Shown here: positions 52,016 to 62,842 of the stretch, piece by piece
How positions within the stretch are numbered: the stretch's first letter is position 1
Layout: each line of letters starts with the position of its first letter
Assembly (NCBI RefSeq): GCF_028769735.1
Contig: NC_088200.1
Coordinates: 73,525,894 to 73,589,893, forward strand
Length of the DNA: 64,000 nt
DNA from: Zonotrichia leucophrys gambelii
Lineage: Eukaryota > Chordata > Aves > Passeriformes > Passerellidae
Direction of reading: 5' to 3'
Position numbers and translations under genes: made by a program
Notes under the pieces: generated by a model
Databases searched by the model: none
What the model saw: the letters and a program-made list of their open reading frames with translations, nothing else
What the model was told of the DNA's origin: nothing

Positions 52016-53544
52016 CTCTCTCAGGCACCCCCTGTTCCCCCTGGGCTCCTCCATGGGCTGCACAAATTTGGGTTTTCTTGGTTCCTCTTTATTCATCTGG
52101 AGGCTGATGCTTGAGTAACCACGCAGGATAACATGAAACTGAGTCATGTGAATCCTCCTCTGCAGTCAAGCCTGACAGTGTGAGAGAGGACAGGCTGGAT
52201 CAGAAGGGAAAGCCTTTAATAAAAGTTCAGGAACGCTTCAAGGACGTGGGTAATCTGGCTCCAAGTTCCCAGAAATGTCTGACCTTGGTCATTCACTATC
52301 TCACGGCCTGACCTCCACAGCCGAAGTGGAATGAAAAGGAAAATTTAAGGGAAAGCAAGAAGAATGTGGGGGACTCTGGCACCCTTGTGGCACGAGGAGG
52401 TTGGTCAGCAGGACTTGGGGAGGCAGGAATTCCAGGCTTGAGGAATCACCCAAAGCAAAAGGAGCCCTTTGTAGTCTGCTGGCAATCGTTTTGCCTGGCA
52501 GCTCCAAGCTCTCACAGCTGCTGTTTTCAGTTCTGAGGCAGAGAGTGCCACTGCCTGTGCAGGTTTCAGCTGGAACTCAACGCCACCCAGAAACCACGAG
52601 GAACAAAGAGCTCTGCCCACCACTCCAGCAGGGCTGGGAACAGCAAATGTGATCCCATGGGTGGCAAAAATAACCATGATGAGAAATTCTGCCATTTCCA
52701 CACACTCAGGGTGATCCTGGACCACTCCTGGCTCCCATCAGTGTGGCACATTCAGAAACCTGTGTGGGGACATTCTGTGTGAGAGCCTAATTCACCACAA
52801 TATGTAAGTTTTTAACACAAATACCCTTTCTTACAAGGATTTTGTGTTGAGTTTTTTTTTTTTTTCACTAAACTTGCATGGTTACAAAAATAAAAAATGG
52901 CATAATGTACAAACTGGAATACAAAATAAAGAATGCATTTGAGATCTAGTACATGTGGGGAAATATTTTTTTTTAAAGATTAATATATTTCGTATCTCCA
53001 TGCTAATGTGGCATTAGCATTTGTATTAAGGACACCTGAGTGCCCCAGCTGAGGACAGATCCCTGTGGTGCCAGAAAAACTGAACACACCCAGGGGTTAG
53101 AAATCATATTAGTTCCTTCCTTAGATGTTCTCAGACAAATAAATAGAAGAAACACAAATTCTCACTTTACAGTCGGGCAACTGAGGCATGAAGAAATTAA
53201 TCACCATTCACAGAGCCTGAAGTACACACCAGAGTTTCTCAGCCCTACACTTAAGTGGTAAGGCTATTCTTTCTTCTATGTGTTTTCTGGGTGGTTTTTT
53301 TTTTGAGGCTCTACATTTTGTTAGTTAAATACAAGTGACTTCAGTCGTGATCAAAAAGAGTTCACATATTTTCCTTGCCATAAAGGGATGTTGTTCATCT
53401 ACTGCAGGGCACATCTCTGTATTTTCCCCAGGCAATTGTCTTCCCAATGTGTGGTGTCTCACTTCTGTCTTTATAACATATATAAACTATGAACTGGAGG
53501 CATTGGTCTTTTCTATAAAGTGATCATAATAATCTCCCCACACA

Positions 53545-53545
<1 letters not shown>
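52016..53545. other. Unique DNA, no gene seen
   Basis: No supportable gene. From about 52840 the sequence becomes AT-rich. Confidence 0.5.

Positions 53546-53580
<35 letters not shown>
53546..53580 (+). repeat. A35 homopolymer
   Basis: Thirty-five A bases after CACACAC, with a further A run after TT. The longest homopolymer in the window. No retroposed gene body is recognisable upstream. Confidence 0.9.
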
Positions 53581-53582
<2 letters not shown>

Positions 53583-56500
53583 AAAAAAAGAAATCATGGC
53601 CATTGGCCATTTATTTGCAGAACTTGGCAAACAAGCTTCTATTTTCAAAAGAGGATTTGTACACTAGCGAAGAGTGAGCTCTCCCTACAGAGAGCATCTG
53701 GGTGTGTTCCTGGGCAAGGCTTTGGCAGATTTGGGAGAGGATCTGGAAATGCTGCAGGAAGTAGGAACCTGTCACCGACTGCTCCAACCAGCAGGGCAGT
53801 TTTACTGACAGACACATCCAAGTGCACATTTGTGTGTGTTTGTGTGGAAAGTGGGGGCCCTGTCCAAGCCAACAGCAAGGAAAACACAGCTGGATCCAGT
53901 GCTCGGCGTCTCATTTCCAAGGATACTCCACAGATTCCAAAAAAAGCAAAGCATAGGCAGAAGTTCTTCCCGGTGCCCATCTCAGATTTCTGGAGGCATG
54001 AGGGGGGACACAAAAGCAGATATGGACTAGAATTATCTGAAAGAAGAAATCCCCAGTAAGTTCCATGGCCCCTTTGATGAGGTCTCCAGGGAGCAGATGA
54101 TCAGCAGAGATAACATTGTGAAACTGTACAGCATTTCCTCTGTCTGTGTTACATATTTAGCAATGTACCATCAGGACTGCAGAGGACAGCAGTATTTCTT
54201 GATTATACAATATCATGTATTTATTCAAACTTTTCTGTGGAAGACAGGAGCATAATACATTACAAAACTATTTATTTTTCTGCCACTTCCAATTTTTTTC
54301 TCCAGTCTCGTTGGTTTCAACATCCATGATACATGAACTTCACTTCAGCTTTCATTCAGAGATATCCACTAGAGCTGAAAAAACAGGAAAAATTTGGTTG
54401 CAGCAGCAGAAAAAGCACATTCAGACCTGCATCTGAAAATTTTGTTGTAAAATTAAATTCTTTTTTTCCTTAAAAGGAGAAGAATTTCCCTCCTCTTTAG
54501 CTTATCAAGAAAATTCTTGACATGGTTTTGCTACCTTACAGATCAACATGGACTTTGGCTAACGGAGGCATAAAGATTGTCTTACATAGCCTGCTGCTGC
54601 TCAAATCACTGGACACAGTCCCAAGACTTGGGTAGAAATTTGCGTCTTTCAGACAAATCTTCCTCCTCCTAATGCTGCCTTTCCCCCTTATTTATTGAAC
54701 CAGTGACCAGAAAATGTAGGGGAGGGGGAAAAAAAGCAACAACAAAGAGATTTTTGACTGACCCAGCAGAGGAACAGACCTTCTGGCACTTTTCCAGCAG
54801 CCCTGACATCGAGGTTATTACAGAAACCCAATCACATGCTTCACAATTAGAGCTTGGGTTATCAAAATTACTGGCTTGTTTTTCACCACGTCTGAGGTGA
54901 AAGGCGACAGAAAACAGCAAACTAAAGGAGCACAGTTGTCAAGCACACGGGCAAAGCACAACAATTAGGAAATGACCATTGGGATTAGGGTCCTCAGCCC
55001 TACATAAGACCTCTGACAATGGGTTTGAAGCGTGACTGACACAGGATCATGACTGCACTGTTTGGAGCTTGGATGCTGTAAAGCCCCCTCACCGGAGCCC
55101 TGACACAAAAGTAATTAAATAAACCATACAGAAAAATGGCATGTCCTTCACGTCTGGGGCCACAGACACTGCTCATCCTTCCATGACACACATGCAGTGA
55201 TGGGGGAAAAAATGTTAAGGAACTCTAGCTAACATTGTAAAGCTCTAATTTCAGTGACAATTCTTCAGCCAAGCACTAGAAGGAGTTAAATGGCCCAGTA
55301 ATTCCCCAGTCTTGTCTAACTCCATCACCTGCTGCCATCCAGAGAGTCTCAGGTTAAATTATTTGATCGTGCCCCATCCAGGGCAGTGACATGGGGAGGC
55401 AGAGAGGTGCTGAGGATCTGAGTGGTGTCAGCACCTCTGTGCTGCCCAGGGCCATTCCCTCACCCTGGGTCTCTACAGGAATTCGGGAGCTGGATGAGCT
55501 GGATGCCAGGGACACAAATCCAACCCACCAGGCAGCACAAAACAATGGGCGAGCGCCTGCGAGGGTTGTGAGCAGTCTGAGAAGTGAAAGGAAGGTGCAG
55601 CCTCCCAAGACTGTGCTCGGTTTTGTTTATCACCAGCCATTAACCCCGCTCTAATTTACACCCTGCTAAGCACAACCCGGGTCACAATCCGTTTGTGTGA
55701 GGAACAACACGGGATTCGAGATCCAACTCTTGTTTTTCATTCCTCCAAGCAACAGCTGACACAAAGTCTTGTTCCAGATTGTCTCTTCACAGCCTGTGGA
55801 GGGATCATGTATTCTGGGCACCAAACCAGCATCAACACTCCCGGGTGGGGATGGATGGTGAGAGGAGAAAGACAAGTGGAGGTACGAGCGTCTTGCCAAA
55901 ACAAAACAGCACAGAACTCCCTGGCTTCTCCCCAGCCTCCACAACTCACTGTCCCTCTCAAAGGAAGGTGGAAAACCCCAGCAAGGAGGATTCCTGCAGG
56001 TCCCTCACTGCTCTGAATGCTGGAGAAGGGAGTGCCTGCCCTGGCCGTGCAGGAATGGGTGATTATATCAGATTATATTGCACAGCACATCCAGGGAATT
56101 TGCAAATTTGCTCCTTAGGAAGTGAAGAAGTTGCAGTGAGCAGCAAGCTGAGCTATTTGCACAACCTGCCTGGGAAGAAATAATACCTTTTTTTTTTTTT
56201 TTTTGTGCAGAAGTACAAAAAGTACATGGTAACACAACGGAAACATGTTCTTAAGTAAACAAGTGTTTTTAAAAAAAAAAAAATCTGTTGTGAGAATGCA
56301 ATGGTTGGGCATTCAGGTTAACGCGTTTGCCAGGGTTTCTACAGCAACACAGTGAATTAAGTTTCAGTCATGATGAAATAGACTTCTGTTTTGACTATGT
56401 AGGAATTCAATTCACATGTCTTCCACTCTCCAGCTCGCTCTCACTCTCCTTGACTCTTTTCAGGGGGGAAAAAGAGAATGGAGGAGGCACCACCCACCAT

Positions 56501-56641
56501 CCATTCAGCCTGAAAAAGCAGCTGCCAAAGGGCACAGGGATGGACTGAGCCTGCAGCACTGCTGCCACCTTCTACAGGTGAATCTGATGGTGCTCAATGA
56601 GCCTGGGAGATGCTGCATGCTTCAGGGTCCCGTTGGCTTCA
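53581..56641. other. Unique DNA, no gene seen
   Basis: No supportable gene. A 179-codon frame spans the A35 run (53520-54059) and is an artefact of that run joined to a chance frame. T and A runs occur near 56189-56204 and 56269-56282. Confidence 0.5.
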
Positions 56642-57850
56642 GAGGGAAATCCAGTATTTTCTATACCCTTCAAAGGCAAATCCAATGTTTTCTACTCCCT
56701 TCAAAGGGAAATCCAGTATTTTCTACACCTTTCAAAGGGAAATCCAGTAATATCTACACCCTTCAATGGGTATTCTGGATTTTCTACACCCTTCAAAGTG
56801 AAATCCAGTATTTTCTACACCTTTCAAAGGGAAATCCAGTATTTTCTACATCCTTCAAGGGGAAATCCAGTATTTTCTACATCCTTCAAAGGGAAATCCA
56901 GTATTTTCTACGCCTTTCAAAGGGAAATCCGGTATTTTCTACAGCCTTCAAAGGGAAATACAGTAATATCTACACCCTTCAATGGGTATTCTGGATTTTC
57001 TACAGCCTTCAAAGTGAAATCCAGTATTTTCTACACCTTTCAAAGGGAAATCCAGTATTTTCTACATCCTTCAAGGGGAAATCCAGTATTTTCTACATCC
57101 TTCAAATAGAAGTCCAGCATTTTCTACACCTTTCAAAGGGGAATCCAGGATTTTCTACACCTTTCAAAGGGAAATCCAGGATTTTCTATTCGCTTCAAAG
57201 GGAAATCCAGTATTTTCTATGCCCTTTAAAGGGAAATCCAGTATTTTCTACTGGATTTTCCTTCAAAGGAAAATCCAATATTTTCTACAACTTTAAAAGG
57301 GAAATCCAGTATTTTCTACACCTTTCAAAGGGAAATCCAGTATTTTCTACACCCTTCAAATGGAAATCCAGTATTTTCTATACCCTCCAAAGAGAAATCC
57401 ATTATTTTCTACAGCCTCCAAAGGGAAATCCAGTATTTTCTACACCCTTCAAATGGAAATCCAGCATTTTCTACACCTTTCGAAGAGAAGTTGAGTATTT
57501 TCTACACCTTTCAAAGGGGAATCCAGGATTTTCAACACCTTTCAAAGGGAAATCCAGGATTTTCTATTCGCTTCAAAGGGAAATCCAGTATTTTCTGCAC
57601 CCTTCAAATGGAAATCCAGTATTTTCTTCACCCTTCAAATGGAAATCCAGCATTTTCTACACTTTTCAAAGGGAAATCCAGTATTTTCTGCACCCTTCAA
57701 AGGGAAATCCAGTATTTTCTATGCCCTTCAAAGGGAAATACCGTAATATCTACACCTTTAGAAGAAAATACTTCTAAAGTAGTATTTAGACAGGAAATCC
57801 AGTATTTTCTGGATCTTTCAAAGGGAAATCCAGTATTTTCTACTCCCTTC
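56642..57850 (+). repeat. 31-bp minisatellite, about 39 copies, with higher-order structure
   Basis: The unit is GGGAAATCCAGTATTTTCTA followed by CACCCTTCAAA, 31 bp, repeated for about 1.2 kb. A larger block is duplicated 216 bp apart (56745 and 56961): both copies carry CAGTAATATC, the substitution TGGGTATTC and the same 1-bp deletion, so seven units were copied together. Another block with CTATTCGC recurs at 57186 and 57564. An inverted fragment of the unit lies at 57252-57277, and the array is disturbed near 57757-57790. The forward unit has no stop in any frame, so one frame stays open from 56416 to 57777. I regard that as a by-product of the repeat. Confidence 0.95.
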
Positions 57851-59332
57851 CTCTACTCCAGGATCAGGACCTCTGAGAAGCTGTTCAGAATATTATCGCA
57901 ACCTGCAGCTCACATTTAAAACTCTGGGCTTTTTGTACCTTTTTTTTCCAGGATGCTTTGGACATCCTCCTTTGCCTGCCCTCATGCGTTATGTAGAAGA
58001 ACCATAGCTGGTTCATTAATGCTTCACATACACATGCATAGACACACTCTCAGACAAATCCCTCTCCCTATTACAATAAATATCTCATAAAAAATTACAT
58101 ACCCTGAATATATTCAGCAGCAAAATAGCAGCTGTTGCATAGTTTGAGGTTTTTTTATTTTATTTTTAACTTATTAATATGCTGATCAGATCCTTGTAAT
58201 CAGAAACAAGGGACATTAATCTCATAAAATATGTAAACTGTATTTTATCTGGGAAAAAAAAAAAAAAAGGAAAATGTCAAAGCTTCTTTCCTTTCTTTTC
58301 TTTGGTTCATGAGGTGAGAAGGCATCTGCAGGTGGAGCTGAGAGTGGCTGCAGGTTACCACCACAGGCTCAGGGCAGCAGATGAGAGATCAGCTGAGGGC
58401 AGGCAGCCTTTGGTCCATGGTTTAATTTTTTGTGCTGCTCAGAGAGCAGCTCTGAGTCACAGCTCATGTGGGCAGAGCTTGGTGGGTTCCTCTGCACCCA
58501 CCTCAGAAGAATCGTGTTTACAAAAGGTATCCCTTGTAAACAGAAACAAACGGGGATTTAGGTCAGCACCTTTTTAGTGACTAAAATAATTTTATAACAC
58601 CACTAAGGAGAAGAGGGACAATGCTTCCATGGACAATTTCTTCAGAAGCCAAAGTTTGCTAAGGAAAGGGGAAAAGGCAGGAGCCAAGAATTGGCAGGGA
58701 AGAGATTCAGGGACTTTGGCATCAAATTTGAGGTGTTTTTAACAGACCTGATAGGGAACAAGAAGCTGTTTGGGGGTTTCTGAAAATATCAGCTTCCACA
58801 AAGCAAACTGAACCAGATCAAAAACTTGGGGTAGCCACAGGCTTAGCCAGTCACAATTTAGGAGAAAAGAACCTGAAAATTCAGAAGGAAACAAGGCAGA
58901 GCTGCATTTTGAAATTAGACTCAACAAATGTTTATATTTGATTAAGCTGAGGACATTGAGCTCTTTAGATGTTTTTACACTTTAATCAATATCCTTCCCT
59001 ATGTTCATTAAAAGCAGGAGTGAATGTTTCAGACCCATGAGTAGGGAGAGAGCAATGCAAAAGATGCTTGAGTTGGATCAGTTAAGTAGTTTTCTAGTGA
59101 TGAAACACAATTAAAAATAATTGGGTCTCCTTGGGCTTGCCACACATCTCTTCAGAGGGAAGAGCACCCTGGTCATCTCCACTAGAGCCAACCTTCACTC
59201 TGATGGTTTTATCAAATCTGGTTTATACTGACCCAGTAGGATTTGCCATCTAACCTTCCATGAACAGATCCAGTCACGTGGAGTTAAATCTAGTGAGGCC
59301 AGTCCAGTTGTATGCACAAAAAAAGCAGAATA
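57851..59332. other. Unique DNA, no gene seen
   Basis: No supportable gene. An A run lies at about 58254-58268. Confidence 0.5.
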
Positions 59333-59338
59333 ACCTTT

Positions 59339-59723
59339 TGTCACAGATGTATTTTATGAAAAATCCTTTCCTTGAGATTTTTTCCTCCTGAGAAGCTTAG
59401 AGAGAGAGACGTTCTCAGGAACAAAATGTAAACAATGATTATCTGCTGCTGTGGAATGCAACAGGTGCATATGGGATTGGCCTTATGTTGGATGTTTCTA
59501 ATTAATGGCCAATCAAGTCAGCTGGCTCAGACTCTCTGGTCAGTCACAAGATTTTATCATCATTCCATTCCTTTTCTTTCAAGCCTATTGATGAAATCCT
59601 TCTATTCTTTTAATATAGTTTTAATATAATATACATATAATAAAATAATAAATCAGCCTTCTGAAGCATGGAGTCAAGATTCTCATCTTTTCCCTCATCC
59701 TGGGACCCCTGTGAACCACCACA
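59339..59723 (+). mobile_element. Solo ERVK-type LTR with intact 6-bp target duplication
   Basis: The LTR is 385 bp, starts TGTCACAG and ends CCACCACA. The bases ACCTTT occur directly before it (59333-59338) and directly after it (59724-59729); a 6-bp duplication is typical of the ERVK (beta-like) class. Inside are a CCAAT box at 59509-59513 and the poly-A signal AATAAA at 59647-59652 after an AT-rich stretch. The sequence matches a common songbird LTR family as I remember it (zebra finch TguLTR5 group); the name needs checking. No viral genes adjoin it, so it arose by recombination between the two LTRs of a provirus. Confidence 0.88.
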
Positions 59724-59729
59724 ACCTTT

Positions 59730-62291
59730 GCAGAAACTTGGAGGCAATAAGGTAATTACAACCTCACAGGAAAACACTGAGTTGGTGAAGATAACAGCTA
59801 AAATTTTGCTTTGATTTTTCCAAATTGAAGGATGCCTGCCGCTGCAGCTTTTTTGTTTGTTTCCACCACCAATGTGCCATAAATTAATTGCAAACTGTGC
59901 TTTAGATATCAAATGCATACCTGAGTCTGAATATAAATTTTATGTCTGGAGGAAACTTCTGGTTTAATATCCCTACACAAGAGGAAAACTTTGAGGAAGA
60001 TGCCCCACGAGCCATGAATTCTGTCTGAAATAAGGAAGCCTATTTGCCTGGGTCGTTTTTTTTTTTTTTTGGCAGAGCATCTGTAGTGCTGTATTAAGCA
60101 CCTACCTTAAGCAGATAAATTTAGGAACCTCAGGATTTGCTGGAAGCCAGACGAACAGGTAAAATACCTGTGCAAAACCTCTTTCCTCAGGAACCTGGTA
60201 GCTGTCAAAAGCTGCGGCAAGGGATTGTGTTTGCCTTTGGTGCGTTCTGCCGCTCCTTATGTTCTGTGGCACAGCGGATGCAAACTCGTGGCACAGCCGA
60301 GAGAGGAGCAGAACAGAAGGCAGAACCAGCGCCCCTGAGGACAGGCAAAGATGCAGAGGCAGCCCTGGGCTGTTCTGCAGGCAACAAGACACAACAGCTT
60401 CTGCAGTCAAATAACAATTCAGGTAGCAGGCTCTCACCTCCACCTGCTGCAGTCAGAAATGGAGCAGTTTCATCACTGAGTGCCCCACAGTGGCCTCGTA
60501 TTTCTCTGAGCCAAAACTGTAGCCACAGGAAGAAATAACTAAAGGATTAAGCTGGAGTGAAAAATTTTAAACTGGATTTTTTCTTTTTTTTTTTGGTGCA
60601 TGTCTGTAGAAGATGCTATATATCTGATAACCTAGCTAGACAGATAATTTATGACCCATGGCCACTGAAATGAAAATCAGAAGACACTTATGAGTTCTGT
60701 TTGCATATTGGCTGTTTCTGCCCTTATTTACAGGATGCTGGTGAAATTTGTAGAATATACACTGTTATGTAAATATACAGTGCCAACACTGACCCCAGAA
60801 AGAAAATATTCTTTGGGAAAAATATTTTTGGGAAAACCCTGGTAGATCAGCAAGTAGAGGCACTCACAGGACAGCAAGAGGCATTTACCCTCAGACCTTG
60901 GGCTGCCACTTGCTGCTTTTCACCCTGATGAGCTCCAGAGTTCCTGCAGGAGATGTGACAAGGGCTGAACAATCCCAGCCCAGGTATTGGCACGTCTGCA
61001 GCCTCTGAGGTTTCGAGCTCTACAAAGATGCTTAAGCCTCGCTCAGGAAGATTGAGGACCAGAAGAATGCAGTGCTTACTGATAAGGCAGATAAGGTCAG
61101 TCGGACCCACCAAGCAGCCTGACAAGTGTTACTGATGACCCGTGGAAAACAAAGCACTGGAACCAGCCAAAGATGATTGCAGGAATGGTGACCTCAGAGG
61201 GAGGAGAGTGATCTTCCTGTACAGACAGTTCATAAACTGATGCCCAAAGAGCAACTTTGAAAACGTTTTCAGACATCAGCTAGAGAAAAAAAAAAAAAGG
61301 GGGGTTGGCAAGGAAGTTAGATTTAAAGGAGGTGGGAAGCAACTTAGAAATACATTATTTGTGAATCAGACTAGACAAGTGGACACTCAGCTCTTATTTT
61401 CTGAGTGCCAGCATGAAAAAGAAGGAAGGAAACAACAACTGTAAAAGTATCATTCATGTATTCCTGGCTGAAGTAATTTCCAGGACACTTGTCTCCTTTG
61501 CTGTTGGAACTGGATTGGTCCCCAGTACAAAAGTGGTTTACAAGGCATCTGCAGGCCCTGCAAAATCTGATGATCATGAGAATCAAATGAAGGTGCAGAA
61601 TTTCACAAAACTGAAGCAGTACCAAGTTCCTTAAAGGTACTCAAGTGGTCAGTGGAGAGGACACAAACTTTAGTGTTCTGGAGAGAAGTCCAGGTAACAG
61701 AAACTGAAAAATTACAAAAAATTTTGCACAGCTTTAGGAAGAAATCACATCCCTATTTCCTCAAAGAATGCAACAAATGGGATATTGAAAAACTAAACTG
61801 TATTATGGTGTTCTTTGCACATCCTGTGTGAGCTGCTCACATTTATGGTCACCAAAGACCTCGATGAAGATATAAAATGTTCAAAATAATCTCCTGCATT
61901 CTGTGCTTGAAATAAAAGGTACTAATCAGCCCATCAGGCTTCAGCAAGGAAAGATGGAACTCTTGAATCACTCATAAGAGTGACTAACTTTAATAAAATG
62001 GCACAGCACTCTCCCTTGGGTTTGTTGCATACACAAAAGACATTTCCATGTCCTTTTTGAAGTGCCATGCTTTTATACCACGTCAGGAGAGCAAAGGACT
62101 TTTCACAAGTTTTTGTTGTGTTTTGTTTTGTTGTTTAATTTGGACAAACACGGAAGCTTTCCCTCAGATCCTTCAGAAGCTGCAGAAGTTAACATGCCAT
62201 CTGGATGTCCCTGAAGTGTAGCAACAGAAACTGAGAGGCTGCTGTTATCAGCCTTCTGCACCACAAAGGCAAAACCCAGACTCTGGACTCC
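59730..62291. other. Unique DNA, no gene seen
   Basis: No supportable gene. Seven CpGs fall between 60215 and 60331, a mild local enrichment within a more GC-rich stretch (60200-60540) that also carries a 133-codon plus-strand frame without known domains. An A12-G6 run lies near 61286-61303. Confidence 0.45.
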
Positions 62292-62842
62292 AAAAAAATA
62301 AAATAAAATAAAATAAAATAAAATAAAATAAAATAAAATAAAATAAAATAAAATAATGAAGTGAAATAGAATATAAAAATAAAATAAAATAAAATAATGA
62401 AGTGAAATGAAATTTAAAAAATAAAAAATAAAATAAAATAAAATAAAATAAAATAAAATAAAATAAAATAAAAATGAAGTGAAATGAAATAAAATGAAAT
62501 AATGAAGTGAAATGTAATGAAAAAATAAAATAAAATAATAAAATAAAATAATAAAATAAAATAAAATAAAATAAAATAAAATAAAATAAAATAAAACAAT
62601 GAAGTGACATGAAATCAAAAAGTAAAATACAATAAAATGAAATGAAATAAAAGAATGAAGTGAAATGAAATAAAAAAATAAAATAAAATAAAATAATGAA
62701 GTGAAATGTAATATAAAATAAAATAAAATAAAATAATGAAGTGAAATTAAATTAAAAAATAAAATGTAATAAAATATAATAATGTAGTGAAATGAAATTA
62801 AAAATAAAATAAAACAATAAAATATAATAAAATAAAATATTT
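62292..62842 (+). repeat. Compound (AAAAT)n microsatellite with a recurring 13-mer
   Basis: About 550 bp of AAAAT pentamers on the plus strand, interrupted nine times by AATGAAGTGAAAT or a close variant (starts near 62355, 62396, 62473, 62501, 62598, 62654, 62696, 62735 and 62781). The interruptions are 28 to 97 bp apart. The minus strand gives long Phe/Ile/Leu/Tyr frames that are artefacts of the repeat. Confidence 0.95.

Noticed and set aside
53520..54059. A 179-codon plus-strand frame
   Set aside because: It begins with a poly-lysine stretch from the A35 run and continues into a chance frame; a second minus-strand frame of similar length overlaps it and neither resembles a family.
56416..57777. 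A 453-codon plus-strand frame as a real protein gene
   Set aside because: Nearly all of it is translation of the 31-bp minisatellite, whose forward unit simply lacks stops. There is no known domain, no start context and no exon structure. Kept as a finding, not as a CDS.
62103..62618. A 171-codon minus-strand hydrophobic frame
   Set aside because: Produced by the AAAAT microsatellite read on the other strand as Phe/Ile/Leu/Tyr repeats.
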